Shown here piece after piece: positions 27,001 through 34,464 of a stretch of 64,000 bases of DNA (positions within the stretch are counted from its first letter, which is position 1; every line of letters begins with the position of its first letter). The position numbers were made by a program, and so were the translations under genes. The DNA is from Anderseniella sp963787895. GTDB taxonomy: Bacteria > Pseudomonadota > Alphaproteobacteria > Rhizobiales > Aestuariivirgaceae. The stretch lies in NCBI GenBank assembly GCA_963787895.1, contig CAWBEX010000007.1, positions 124,001 through 188,000 of the forward strand, written 5' to 3'. The notes below the pieces were generated by a model that was not told the origin of the DNA, did not search any database, and saw only the letters and a list, made by a program, of their open reading frames with translations.

Positions 27001-27695
27001 GCAAGAAGCCGGCGCCGCCGCCGCCGCCGGTCGTGCTGGAGCCGCAGCCAGACGCAGACGCGGATCCGCTGGAGCCTTGGTCGCCCTATGATTTCCATCC
27101 AGCGCCTTGGGCGCCAAGGGTCGCTGCTGCTGCCATGGCCGCATCGGCTGCACTGGAGGCGCGTAGTGGGAATGATCATCAGTCTGATGGCAGAGCCACC
27201 CGTGAGCATGATGCAATCGCTGCGGAGACGGAGCAGCAGTATGAGGTAGAATTGGAGACAAGTCTCGATGAGGTCTCCAGCCGTATAAGAGAAGAAATCA
27301 GGCGGGCGGAACTTGTCGAGGCATTCGATGCACGACGACAGATTGATGCTGATACAGCGACAGCTGATGCGGACTTGAACACTCCTGATGTTCCGGCCGT
27401 AGAGGTGACTGGCGCAGCGGTAGATACGTCAGATGATGCTGGCACCAATGATGATGAGGCAGACACTGGTGTTGCGGCTGTTGAAAGCGTTGACAAGCCA
27501 GGTGCAGAAGAAGGTGCGACAGATGAAGTCGAGGCCGGTGCGCCCAGCACCAAAACCAAAACTTCAGCGAGATCCAAGGCGAAACCGAAGTCTGGCAAGG
27601 CGGCGCGAAAACGCAGCAAACCTGCTGTCAAGAAACCCCGCGAGGCGAAGAAGCGCAAGCCGGCTGCCAAATCAAATCGTCAACCGACCGTGTGA
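24045..27695 (+). CDS. Membrane-bound PAS-GGDEF-EAL protein with a histone-like basic tail
   Basis: 1216 residues. Signal peptide 1-26; periplasmic domain to about 190; about seven transmembrane helices 191-394; PAS domain about 410-520; GGDEF domain 535-700; EAL domain 715-960. The GGDEF active-site signature reads PGDQF (616-620), so cyclase activity is doubtful. The EAL domain keeps EALVR (747-751), NVSSAQL, ELTET, DDFGTGYS (870-877), KVDKSF and AEGVES, so c-di-GMP phosphodiesterase activity is likely. After a Pro-rich linker near 990 comes a charged helix, an acidic stretch (1101-1165) and a Lys/Arg/Ala/Pro-rich tail (1169-1213). GAGAGAAGG precedes ATG 24045. Confidence 0.92.
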   Translation: MPTMRYLRMVWLWLAASLLLALPAHAQDPGKIVRADFTSAYVDIVPFLGAVQSDQPQVVVKIPSASPDLTTTMTLQSAGKGPTFRWAVFTAANPTKNARELIIDAARQSFPGSGVTTPTYSSSRITAGTSTQPVPLRRLATPDRDAFALTIPADSSLTVALELSEVGVSGVRLWQRTAFDRNALRQALYRGIVLGMAMLAVIVITCLVVLSPQMIFPLSMIFAWPAVGFITLETGQLEGALKAIAPFEIPSTDVLSAIIEALMMTGVMLMGVTIMRTRRQMPVIGGTLMVAGGAGLALAIYAVFEPVLVKQLSRWAFAAGVGVVLLSAMVLASRGGVRARSSLLVWVMLAIWTVAAGYIAIVRPPSELASPVLVGGLALVLVALAFVLAYFAFSSALNPKMNTLEAQRNSLALASAAQIVWDFQPGDGSFFVGPQLTRLLGYDENNTDNSSMQAWIDLLHPNDHAAFMATLEAARQRGNQPFEQQLRLRHADGRYRWFTLKGSSLRDASETGVRLSGILSDASQQRSTQERMLNDALYDVVTGLPNYALYLDRAAQAVARSGMDSSRGLSVLIIDIDRFRVVNSRLGQEIGDSLLRTIAKRIEKLLPEKASLARLPGDQFAIICEPDGATDHLENMIVFVDKLRHAVSQPVRVPPNEIYLTCCVGVALWDPHMETAVVLQRSAEIALFDAKKRGKDKVSFYKPGMRVEPDMPGLSAEDIQSAVHERRLELVYQPIMRLSDRQLAGFEALVRLRRRDGAVLEPSSFLPLAERCGIIGDIGAFALSEAARQLGVWQRMYTPAEPVFVSVNVSSAQLSGPQLLHVARTVLAREELVPGSLKLELTETLVMENPELSIQVLERLKSLGIGLSCDDFGTGYSSLSYLRRLPFDTLKVDKSFLAAITDERGSVVLDAIILLAHDLGLQVVAEGVESQEQLDHLVTLECDLAQGFLIGEPIDAQHVLTALGAPSREPAGSSSGVTALWNRLSRKKPAPPPPPVVLEPQPDADADPLEPWSPYDFHPAPWAPRVAAAAMAASAALEARSGNDHQSDGRATREHDAIAAETEQQYEVELETSLDEVSSRIREEIRRAELVEAFDARRQIDADTATADADLNTPDVPAVEVTGAAVDTSDDAGTNDDEADTGVAAVESVDKPGAEEGATDEVEAGAPSTKTKTSARSKAKPKSGKAARKRSKPAVKKPREAKKRKPAAKSNRQPTV

Positions 27696-27719
27696 CTATT
27701 GCGAGGTGTTCCTGCGCGG

Positions 27720-28307
27720 CTATGCGTTGCCGAAATGCCCTCCGGCCAGTACAGTCTCGGTGATGCCGATACACGAAAGCGCATAACTGTACTTTTCCGA
27801 CAAATCCAACTCGAACAGCAACTTGCTATCCGCTTCGCAATGCAGCCAGCCATTGTTTCGGATTTCGCTTTCAAGCTGGCCCGGCCCCCAACCAGCGTAG
27901 CCGAGCGCAAGTAGCGACTTGTATGGCCCTCTGCCTTCAGCAATTGCCCGCAACACGTCGAGGGTTGCGGTAAGACCCACATCCTCATCGACGCCCAAGG
28001 TGCACTCGTCGCTGAAATAGTCACGCGAGTGCAGCACAAATCCGCGGCTTGTCTCCACCGGGCCACCGTGCAGGACCTGGATGCCGTCAACGCCCTCCGG
28101 CAGCCGGATCGCTTCCCTGTCATCGAACAGATCAAGCTGTTTCAGCAGTTTGCCAAAGGAAAGCTCTTCGAACCGGTGATTGATCACCAGCCCCATGGCC
28201 CCTTCGTTGGAGTGGGCACAGATGTAGATCACTGCACGCTCAAAGCGCTCGTCGCCAATGCTTGGCATGGCGATCAGTATCTTGCCGCTTAAATAGGTCT
28301 CGTTCAT
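27720..28307 (-). CDS. YqgE/AlgH family protein (UPF0301)
   Basis: 195 residues. The start LSGKILIAMPSIGDERFERAVIYICAH and GAMGLVINHRF are the family signatures, followed by GPVETSRGFVLHS and LGYAGWGPGQLESEI. The structure is known for the family but the function is not; the AlgH name comes from alginate regulation in Pseudomonas. ATG 28307 gives the expected N-terminus; a GTG nine codons upstream is possible but adds non-family residues. It is convergent with the EAL gene (24 bases apart) and divergent from the DsbD-domain gene. Confidence 0.92.
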   Translation of the reverse strand: MNETYLSGKILIAMPSIGDERFERAVIYICAHSNEGAMGLVINHRFEELSFGKLLKQLDLFDDREAIRLPEGVDGIQVLHGGPVETSRGFVLHSRDYFSDECTLGVDEDVGLTATLDVLRAIAEGRGPYKSLLALGYAGWGPGQLESEIRNNGWLHCEADSKLLFELDLSEKYSYALSCIGITETVLAGGHFGNA

Positions 28308-28467
28308 TCGTGTGTTCGCCTCACGATCAACCACAAGACGCCAATAGTACTCACTTCAAGCTTAGCATCATGCGCTATCATTGGGCAAATCCGTGTGCAT
28401 GCTGCATCGCATAAAATTGAAGTGGTATTGAGTGCAATCTTTGGCTGGCTTCTGCTAGCGTAACTGC

Positions 28468-29322
28468 ATGACATGCATAATGAGATTTCCGATCGCAGTT
28501 GCAGTTGCAGCGTTGTTGGCCATAGCCTCGCCCAACGCAAGCGCTGTTGCTGGTGAGACTTCGGTTTCGAGTGAATTTACATCACCTTACACGACTTTGC
28601 GGTTGCTGAATGGCGGCAGGCGGAATGCGGCCTGGCAAGTGGGTCTGCACATCACCATGCAAGCAGGCTGGAAAACCTATTGGCGCGTGCCAGGCGATGG
28701 TGGGGTACCTCCGGCGTTTGACTGGTCCGGTTCAGACAATCTTCAAGCTGCGAATGTGGCCATGCCTCTGCCGCACCGCTTTTCTGATGAGAATGGTGAA
28801 GGCATTGGTTACAAGACGACAATCGTGTTCCCTGTCGACATTCTGCCCAAGGACCCGGCGAAGCCTGTGCGGCTATCCCTGAAAATGTTTTATGCCGTGT
28901 GCAACGATATTTGTGTCCCGGTACAGGCTGAGTTGCAGCAAACGCTGGATGATGCCAGCTTTTCGGCATCGCAGCAGTTTCGCATCATGCAGGCCACCAA
29001 GCAGGTGCCTCAGAACATCGCTTCCAATGTAAGTGGAGTAAAGGTTAACTCTGTGCGACGGCTCGAACCTGTCGACGGTATGCCCGTGATAGAGGTTTCT
29101 CTGGAGGATTTGTCTGACCCTGAAGCTGCCGATATTTTTGTCGAAACTGAGGGGAATGTCTATTTCCGCAAGCCAAGGCTGATGCAAAGCAAAGACCGTA
29201 CAACTGTTTGGCAACTCGTAGCAGATGGCTACGGAAAGCCGCCCGAACTCGCAGGTAAACTGGTTCGCCTCACAATTGCTGACGGGGAGATCGGTCTTGT
29301 GCATGAAGAAGTGCTCAAGTAA
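28468..29322 (+). CDS. Exported protein with a DsbD N-terminal-like domain
   Basis: 284 residues with a signal peptide (FPIAVAVAALLAIASPNASA). The mature part has WKTYWRVPGDGGVPPAF, MPLPHRF, GYKTTIVFPV and the cysteine pair CNDICVP, the hallmarks of the DsbD-alpha-like/ScsB N-terminal domain. The membrane electron-transfer and C-terminal thioredoxin domains of full DsbD are absent. It is expected to accept or hold disulfide or reducing equivalents in the periplasm. It lies next to a peroxiredoxin gene on the same strand, a plausible redox pair. Confidence 0.87.
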   Translation: MTCIMRFPIAVAVAALLAIASPNASAVAGETSVSSEFTSPYTTLRLLNGGRRNAAWQVGLHITMQAGWKTYWRVPGDGGVPPAFDWSGSDNLQAANVAMPLPHRFSDENGEGIGYKTTIVFPVDILPKDPAKPVRLSLKMFYAVCNDICVPVQAELQQTLDDASFSASQQFRIMQATKQVPQNIASNVSGVKVNSVRRLEPVDGMPVIEVSLEDLSDPEAADIFVETEGNVYFRKPRLMQSKDRTTVWQLVADGYGKPPELAGKLVRLTIADGEIGLVHEEVLK

Positions 29323-29374
29323 ACAATCAGCAGCAAGATTCCGCTACCACAAGATATCAAAGTGAGTTCCTATT

Positions 29375-29860
29375 ATGAGCATTTCTGTTGGTGAAAAACT
29401 GCCCAAAGCTACGTTTACGACCATGACTGCGGAAGGTCCGACACAGTTGACGACGGACGAGGTGTTTGCTGGGCGCAAGGTTGTGCTTTTCGCAGTACCG
29501 GGAGCTTTCACGCCGACCTGCCACATGAAGCATCTGCCGGGATTTGTCACTCACGCAGCTGCACTGAAAGCCAAAGGTGTGGACACCATTGCCTGCCTTT
29601 CTGTCAATGATGTGTTTGTGATGAATGCATGGGCAGAGCAGTCCGGTGCCAAGCCTGCTGTTACTTTCCTGGCTGACGGAAGTGCTGAATTCACCAAAGC
29701 CATAGGTATGGAACTTGATGCCTCGGGCTTTGGAATGGGTGTCAGGTCAAAGCGCTATGCGATGCTTGTGGAAGACGGCGTCGTCAAACTGGTGAACGAG
29801 GAAGAGGCGCCAAGTTCCGCCGAGGTGTCCAGCGCGGAAAAGATACTAAGCGCTCTTTGA
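29375..29860 (+). CDS. Peroxiredoxin (Prx5-type)
   Basis: A 161-residue thiol peroxidase. The peroxidatic cysteine lies in VPGAFTPTCHMKHLPGF near residue 49, the Prx5-type motif; the family also uses glutathione or glutaredoxin as reductant. VNDVFVMNAWAEQSGA and the ending EVSSAEKIL also match. No resolving cysteine is obvious, apart from Cys in TIACLSVND, so a one-cysteine mechanism is likely. The start MSISVGEKLP at 29375 is standard. The 3' end is followed by a perfect inverted repeat. Confidence 0.93.
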   Translation: MSISVGEKLPKATFTTMTAEGPTQLTTDEVFAGRKVVLFAVPGAFTPTCHMKHLPGFVTHAAALKAKGVDTIACLSVNDVFVMNAWAEQSGAKPAVTFLADGSAEFTKAIGMELDASGFGMGVRSKRYAMLVEDGVVKLVNEEEAPSSAEVSSAEKILSAL

Positions 29861-29918
29861 TTGTCAAAAGTCAGACTTGTAACGGCTTGCGAAGTCTAAG
29901 CGCTGTTTCAACTGCATC

Positions 29919-29952
29919 AGGCCTGCAACATCCAACATGGTTTTGCAGGCCT
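29919..29952. terminator. Perfect inverted repeat between converging peroxiredoxin and rnhA genes
   Basis: AGGCCTGCAA at 29919-29928 is perfectly complementary to TTGCAGGCCT at 29943-29952, with a 14-base loop. It lies in the gap where the plus-strand peroxiredoxin and minus-strand rnhA converge. The flanking T-runs are short, so it may act as a weak two-way terminator or a 3'-end stabiliser. Confidence 0.55.
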
Positions 29953-29955
29953 ACC

Positions 29956-30396
29956 TTACGCCTGTTTGTACGGCGCCATGCCTTCTCGCGCCAGTTCGTC
30001 AGCCCGTTCGTTTTCCGGGTGACCTGCATGCCCCTTGACCCAGTGCCAGTTGATCTCGTGGCGTTTGCGGGCCTCCTGCAAAGCTTGCCACAGCTCCGCA
30101 TTCTTGACCGGCTTTTTGGCGGCAGTCTTCCAGCCATTGCGAAGCCACCCATGTATCCATTTGGTGATGCCGTCGCGCACGTAGACTGAGTCGGTGAACA
30201 GATCAACGTTGCAGGGCCGCTTGAGCGCATTGAGTGCCTCAATTGCAGCCAACAGCTCCATCCGGTTGTTGGTGGTGCTTGCCTCGCCCCCTGACAGTTC
30301 CTTGCGGTTGCCGCCATACAGCAAAATGACTCCCCAGCCGCCTGGTCCCGGATTGCCCGAGCAGGCGCCGTCTGTATAGATCGTTACCTGTGACAA
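29956..30396 (-). CDS. rnhA: Ribonuclease HI
   Basis: A 146-residue nuclease that cuts the RNA strand of RNA-DNA hybrids. Catalytic acids are visible in IYTDGACSGNPGPGGWG (Asp), TTNNRMELLAAIEAL (Glu), LFTDSVYVRDGI (Asp) and the last Asp near NERADELA; HWVKGHAGHPENERAD completes the site. The start codon appears to be TTG at 30396: the only upstream in-frame codons run back to the ispH stop, which is in frame. It lies 15 bases after ispH and is probably co-transcribed with it. Confidence 0.95.
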   Translation of the reverse strand: MSQVTIYTDGACSGNPGPGGWGVILLYGGNRKELSGGEASTTNNRMELLAAIEALNALKRPCNVDLFTDSVYVRDGITKWIHGWLRNGWKTAAKKPVKNAELWQALQEARKRHEINWHWVKGHAGHPENERADELAREGMAPYKQA

Positions 30397-30411
30397 AGCT
30401 TGCCTGACCCG

Positions 30412-31401
30412 TCAGGACGCTTCCTGGACAGGAGCGCCAGGTTCGCCTGCGCGTCGAAGTTGACGTGGCAGCTTGAACTCCACATTTTCGTCTTTGGTCT
30501 TGACGGTTTCGACTTTGACGCTGAAACGCTCACGAAATGCGTCGACCACTTCGTTCACGAGAACCTCAGGAGCTGATGCGCCCGCCGTAATGCCCAGAGT
30601 GGAGATGCCCTGCATTAAGGACCAATCGATTTCCGTGGCGCGCTGCACCAGCATTGACTTGCTGCAACCAGACGTCTTGGCAACCTCGACCAGCCGCTGC
30701 GAGTTGGAGGAGTTCGGTGCACCCACCACCAGAACCATGTCGCACTTGTCGGCAATCGACTTCACTGATTCCTGACGGTTGGTGGTAGCGTAGCAGATGT
30801 CTTCCTTGTGAGGACCGTGGATCTTTGGGAACTTCTTCTCCAGAGCCTCGATGATGCCGCGAGTGTCATCTACCGAAAGGGTGGTTTGGGTGATGTATGC
30901 CAGCTTTTCAGCATCACTTGGTTCAAATGCCGCGACGTCGTTCTCGTCTTCCACAAGCGTTATGGCACCGTCAGGCAACTGACCCATTGTGCCGATGACT
31001 TCAGGGTGCCCTTCATGTCCGATCAGAACAATTTCATAGCCGTCCTGATGGTGCCGGGCAGCCTCCATGTGGACCTTGGAGACCAGCGGGCAAGTAGCAT
31101 CCAGGAAAAACATATTGCGGCTTTTCGCAGCTTCGGGAACCGACTTTGGCACACCATGCGCTGAAAAGATAACCGGGCGGTCGCCTTCGGGCACTTCATC
31201 AAGCTCTTCGACGAAGATGGCGCCCTTCTGCTTCAGGTCTTCCACCACATACTTGTTGTGAACTATCTCGTGACGCACGTATACAGGTTTGCCATGCAAC
31301 TCGAGTGCGCGTTCAACGATATCGATGGCTCGTACTACCCCAGCGCAAAAACCGCGCGGCGCCGCCAGCAGAATTGTGAGTTCGGGAAGCTGATTGGCCA
31401 T
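30412..31401 (-). CDS. ispH: 4-hydroxy-3-methylbut-2-enyl diphosphate reductase
   Basis: A 329-residue [4Fe-4S] enzyme, the last step of the MEP isoprenoid pathway, yielding IPP and DMAPP. Cysteine ligands are in LAAPRGFCAGVVRAI, LDATCPLVSKVH and VVGAPNSSNSQRL-flanking segments with DICYATTNRQ; the catalytic Glu lies in GHEGHPEV-type context, and TAGASAPE closes the site. ATG 31401 follows GGAG; the frame extends 24 codons further but those residues are not family-like. ispE (55173) and a polyprenyl synthase (56059) in the window act in the same pathway. Confidence 0.96.
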   Translation of the reverse strand: MANQLPELTILLAAPRGFCAGVVRAIDIVERALELHGKPVYVRHEIVHNKYVVEDLKQKGAIFVEELDEVPEGDRPVIFSAHGVPKSVPEAAKSRNMFFLDATCPLVSKVHMEAARHHQDGYEIVLIGHEGHPEVIGTMGQLPDGAITLVEDENDVAAFEPSDAEKLAYITQTTLSVDDTRGIIEALEKKFPKIHGPHKEDICYATTNRQESVKSIADKCDMVLVVGAPNSSNSQRLVEVAKTSGCSKSMLVQRATEIDWSLMQGISTLGITAGASAPEVLVNEVVDAFRERFSVKVETVKTKDENVEFKLPRQLRRAGEPGAPVQEAS

Positions 31402-31601
31402 AATCTGATGGCTCCATTGCAGGTCTGTTGAATTTTCAACTGGTACATGGGAGATCATGCGCTCGGTTGTCAAGTTTCACTCTCGCCGCATGTACAGCGT
31501 TAAGCTGTCCGCATTCGTCGGCTGCCTGGCACAGACAGTATAGCCGCTCAGAAGGTGGCCCTACCGGTCGCTCCAACAATAGCGAAACGAGCCGTGCAGG
31601 A

Positions 31602-32093
31602 TTAGTTGAGCTGCTTGCGGACAGCTGAAATGGACTCGTCTATCAGGCTCGCCGACTTGGCACCCTTGACCTCAGAACCAATTATAGCAGTTGCTGCTTC
31701 AATAGCGATGTCCGCGGCCCTTGAGCGCACGTCCTTGATGGCAGACGCCTCGGCTTGGGAGATTTTCTGTTCGGCCAGCCTGGTGCGGCGGGCAATCTGC
31801 TCCTGCATCTTCACACGAGCTTCCTTGGCGTAGGACTCAGCTTCATGCTTTGCCTGAGCGATGATATTTTCTGCGTCTGCTGCGGCTTCATTCTTCTTGC
31901 GCTCATAGTCGGCAAGAATTGTCTGAGCCTCCTCACGCAACCTGCGTGCTTCATCAAGTTCCTTCTGAATGCCGGCGGCACGGTCATCCAGTGCCTTGGC
32001 GACCATGCCCGGTACCTTGAGGTATGCCAGCAGCGCCAGAAACAGGACGAACGATACGCCAACCCAGAAATCCGGTTCACTCAAATAATGCAT
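31602..32093 (-). CDS. atpF: ATP synthase Fo subunit b
   Basis: 163 residues: one N-terminal transmembrane helix (FWVGVSFVLFLALLAYLKVP) followed by a long charged helix (AAGIQKELDEARRLREEAQ) of the peripheral stalk. It ends the Fo operon atpI-atpB-atpE-b'-b. ATG 32093 is preferred over an upstream start that overlaps the b' spacer. The paired b and b' subunits, forming a heterodimer stalk, are typical of photosynthetic and alphaproteobacterial ATP synthases. The F1 genes are elsewhere. Confidence 0.94.
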   Translation of the reverse strand: MHYLSEPDFWVGVSFVLFLALLAYLKVPGMVAKALDDRAAGIQKELDEARRLREEAQTILADYERKKNEAAADAENIIAQAKHEAESYAKEARVKMQEQIARRTRLAEQKISQAEASAIKDVRSRAADIAIEAATAIIGSEVKGAKSASLIDESISAVRKQLN

Positions 32094-32103
32094 GTCCGTA
32101 CCT

Positions 32104-32589
32104 CTAACCAAGATTGGCAGCAGACACTGCCTTGCTTACCGCTGATTTGGCTGGCTTGCTGCCGAGCAGTTCAGAAACGATGGCTTCCGCAGTTTCACCG
32201 GCGATGCCGGAAACCTGCGACATTGCGGCATCGCGCGTCTTGTTAATCTGGGCTTCGGCACTTGCCAGCTTCTTCGACAAGTCGGCCTGGAATGCGGACG
32301 ATTCGCGCGCGAGCATGTCGTTCATCTGTGTCCGGTTTTCGCTGATGATGGCGTGAGCGTTTGATCTCGCCTCAGCAAGTGCGGCTTCATATGACGCAAT
32401 TGCCTTCTCGGTATCATCCTTGAGGCGGGCTGCTTCGGCGAGGTCAGTCGCAATGCGGCCATGACGCTGCTCGATAGCGCTGCCAATTTTGGGCACCGCA
32501 AAGCGTGCAATGATAAAATAAAGCGCGCCAAAGGTTATCGCCAGCCAGATAAGCTGGGGCATGAAGTCTGCTGGAATCAACTGCGGCAT
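32104..32589 (-). CDS. ATP synthase Fo subunit b'
   Basis: 161 residues, a paralogue of the b subunit ten bases downstream. The N-terminal helix reads LIWLAITFGALYFIIARF, followed by AVPKIGSAIEQRHGRI and a long helical stalk rich in Ala, Glu and Lys. The segment after the membrane helix is typical of the b' type. It forms the peripheral stalk with subunit b, joining Fo to F1. Confidence 0.93.
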   Translation of the reverse strand: MPQLIPADFMPQLIWLAITFGALYFIIARFAVPKIGSAIEQRHGRIATDLAEAARLKDDTEKAIASYEAALAEARSNAHAIISENRTQMNDMLARESSAFQADLSKKLASAEAQINKTRDAAMSQVSGIAGETAEAIVSELLGSKPAKSAVSKAVSAANLG

Positions 32590-32729
32590 GCCGCCGGTCT
32601 CCTGTTGCGTTGTAGCCCTGCGAGCAAGGCTTGCAGGCTATGTTGTCTGCCTTTGTCTGCTGCGAAAGGCTGCCAGACACTTGGCGTATTCACTACAACC
32701 AGTGTCCGGCACAACGGGTATGCGGGCTA

Positions 32730-32957
32730 TTAGACGCCGAACAGCAGGATAAAGCTGATCAGCAGGCCGAACAGGCCGGTTGCTTCAGCAAGCGCAAAGC
32801 CGATGAACAGGTTGGTGCGCTGACTGTCTGCTGCTGCAGGATTGCGCAGAGCGCCCTGCAGGTAGCTGCCGAAGATGTTACCGATACCAACACCGGCACC
32901 GGCCATGGCTACGGCGGCGATACCTGCGCCGATCAATTTTGCTGCATCTGCTTCCAT
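32730..32957 (-). CDS. atpE: ATP synthase Fo subunit c
   Basis: A 75-residue hairpin of two transmembrane helices that forms the rotor ring. The first helix holds IGAGIAAVAMAGAGVGIGNIFG, the second begins ALAEATGLFGLLISFILLFGV with the proton-binding Glu. The polar loop has RNPAA. It lies between atpB and b' with 49- and 140-base gaps; the latter is unusually long and could hold processing or translation signals that raise c-subunit yield. Confidence 0.96.
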   Translation of the reverse strand: MEADAAKLIGAGIAAVAMAGAGVGIGNIFGSYLQGALRNPAAADSQRTNLFIGFALAEATGLFGLLISFILLFGV

Positions 32958-33006
32958 TTTGATAACTCCCGTTGAATGTAGGTTGGATACTCAGAATAGT
33001 AGTGAA

Positions 33007-33780
33007 TCAGTGACTTGGGTGCATCGCATCGTTGATGTACATGCATGAAAGGATTGAGAAGATAAAGGCCTGCAGGAACGCGACCAGAAACTCCAATCCG
33101 GTGAAGCCGACCATGACGGCCAGCGGCACAACGCCAGCCCAGCCAAGTGCGACCACGAACGCGGCAAACACCTTCAGCATGGTGTGTCCGGCCATCATGT
33201 TGGCAAACAGACGCACAGACAGGCTGACCGGGCGGGACAGGTATGAAATGATTTCGATAGGCACCAGAAGCGGCAGCATCAGCGCCGGCGTGCCTGAAGG
33301 GGCGAAGAGCTTCAGATAGCCCAGGCCATTCTTGTAGAAGCCATATGCGGTCGCTCCAAGCCAGACCATTGCAGCAAGTGCAAAGGTGACGATGATGTGG
33401 CTTGTGACGGTGAACGGGTGCAGCACAACCGGCAGGGTAAACAAGCCGAGCATGTTTGACCCGAGAATGAAACAGAACAGCGTCAGGATAAACGGGAAGA
33501 ATTTGCGGCCTTCTTCACCCATGGTGTCGCGCACCATGTTTGAAATGAATTCGTAGATCAATTCCCCGACCGACTGCAGCCTGCCTGGCACAATTCGCTT
33601 GCTGCCAAGAAGCAATAATGCGGCCACAGCTGCAACAGTCAGGACCATCCAAAGGCTGGAGTTGGTGAACGATGCATCAATGCTACCAAACTTGATCGGA
33701 ATGATGCGGGAAATCTCGAACTGATGCATAGGATCGAGTGCAAGACCGCCCTCGCTTCCATGAGACGTATTACTGGCCAC
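33007..33780 (-). CDS. atpB: ATP synthase Fo subunit a
   Basis: 257 residues from a GTG at 33780, which has AAGAGGGG eight bases upstream. The longer open frame reaches TTG 33849 but lacks such a site. It has five to six transmembrane helices; the proton-channel arginine lies in LSVRLFANMMAGHTML and the ending is LQAFIFSILSCMYINDAMH, both strongly conserved. The N-terminal DPMHQFEIS matches alphaproteobacterial subunits. It forms the proton half-channels against the c ring. Confidence 0.95.
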   Translation of the reverse strand: MASNTSHGSEGGLALDPMHQFEISRIIPIKFGSIDASFTNSSLWMVLTVAAVAALLLLGSKRIVPGRLQSVGELIYEFISNMVRDTMGEEGRKFFPFILTLFCFILGSNMLGLFTLPVVLHPFTVTSHIIVTFALAAMVWLGATAYGFYKNGLGYLKLFAPSGTPALMLPLLVPIEIISYLSRPVSLSVRLFANMMAGHTMLKVFAAFVVALGWAGVVPLAVMVGFTGLEFLVAFLQAFIFSILSCMYINDAMHPSH

Positions 33781-33845
33781 GCGCCCAGCCCCTCTTTGCC
33801 ATTTGATTGACACCTGACCGACTTGCAACAACCCGTTTGCAAAGA

Positions 33846-34205
33846 TCAATCATCGTCATCATCTTCTTTGACCGTTGGCAACTGCGACCTGGGAACAGGT
33901 CCGTCACCACCGCTTGATTGCGTGACCCTATAGACGTTTAGAACGCCAGCAGCAACACCCAGGAAGAAGAATAAGATGAGAAACCATGGCTTGCTGCCAA
34001 GCCACAAATCAAGAGCCCACCCTGCAGCGACCCCAACCACTACCGCTGCAACAAGCTCGGTAGTAATCCTGAAGGCAAACCCCATTGCGTTGGGTTGCCT
34101 TTCACGGGGCCTGACGCGTTCGTCCACAGACGCTTGCGCTTGTTTCAGGCGGTCTCCTAGCTTCTCAAGCCTGCCGGCACTTGGTGTTTTGTCGTCACCG
34201 GCCAT
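33846..34205 (-). CDS. atpI: ATP synthase accessory protein AtpI/AtpZ
   Basis: 119 residues with two transmembrane helices (VAAVVVGVAAGWALDLWLGS and FLILFFFLGVAAGVLNVY), a Lys/Arg-rich N-terminus and an acidic Asp-rich C-terminus. This is the AtpI-type protein that precedes atpB, thought to help c-ring assembly or supply Mg2+. GAGGAGGAG lies 8-16 bases ahead of ATG 34205, and a near-perfect promoter lies at 34269-34297. Confidence 0.9.
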   Translation of the reverse strand: MAGDDKTPSAGRLEKLGDRLKQAQASVDERVRPRERQPNAMGFAFRITTELVAAVVVGVAAGWALDLWLGSKPWFLILFFFLGVAAGVLNVYRVTQSSGGDGPVPRSQLPTVKEDDDDD

Positions 34206-34464
34206 CAGCTTGCTCCTCCTCGAGATTGAGGCAGTTCCAGGGTCACAAAACGCCTAAAACCGGGCCGGATAATAGTTTTGCCCCGGTACGCTGTCAAGCC
34301 GTGGAACAGCAAGTTAAGCTCCTGAAATAAAATGAATAATTGGAAACGATTGCAGATGCGGCAATTCGCCTTTTATGCCTCGCGCAACAAATTCTGAAGC
34401 TATCCGTGAAACACAGAGCAAATGTCGCGATTGTGAATCGGGTTTGAGCGGCGCCGGAAGGCAA
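34206..34464. other. Intergenic region between smc and atpI
   Basis: 259 bases after the smc stop at 34465 holding the Fo promoter at 34269-34297. The remainder (34298-34464) is AT-richer than the surrounding genes and shows no gene; no strong terminator hairpin was found. Confidence 0.55.
34269..34297 (-). promoter_or_regulatory. Sigma70-type promoter of the Fo operon
   Basis: On the minus strand TTGACA (34292-34297) is followed after exactly 17 bases by TATTAT (34269-34274). This is a full -35 match and a close -10 match. Transcription would begin near 34262, giving a leader of about 57 bases to atpI. Confidence 0.82.
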
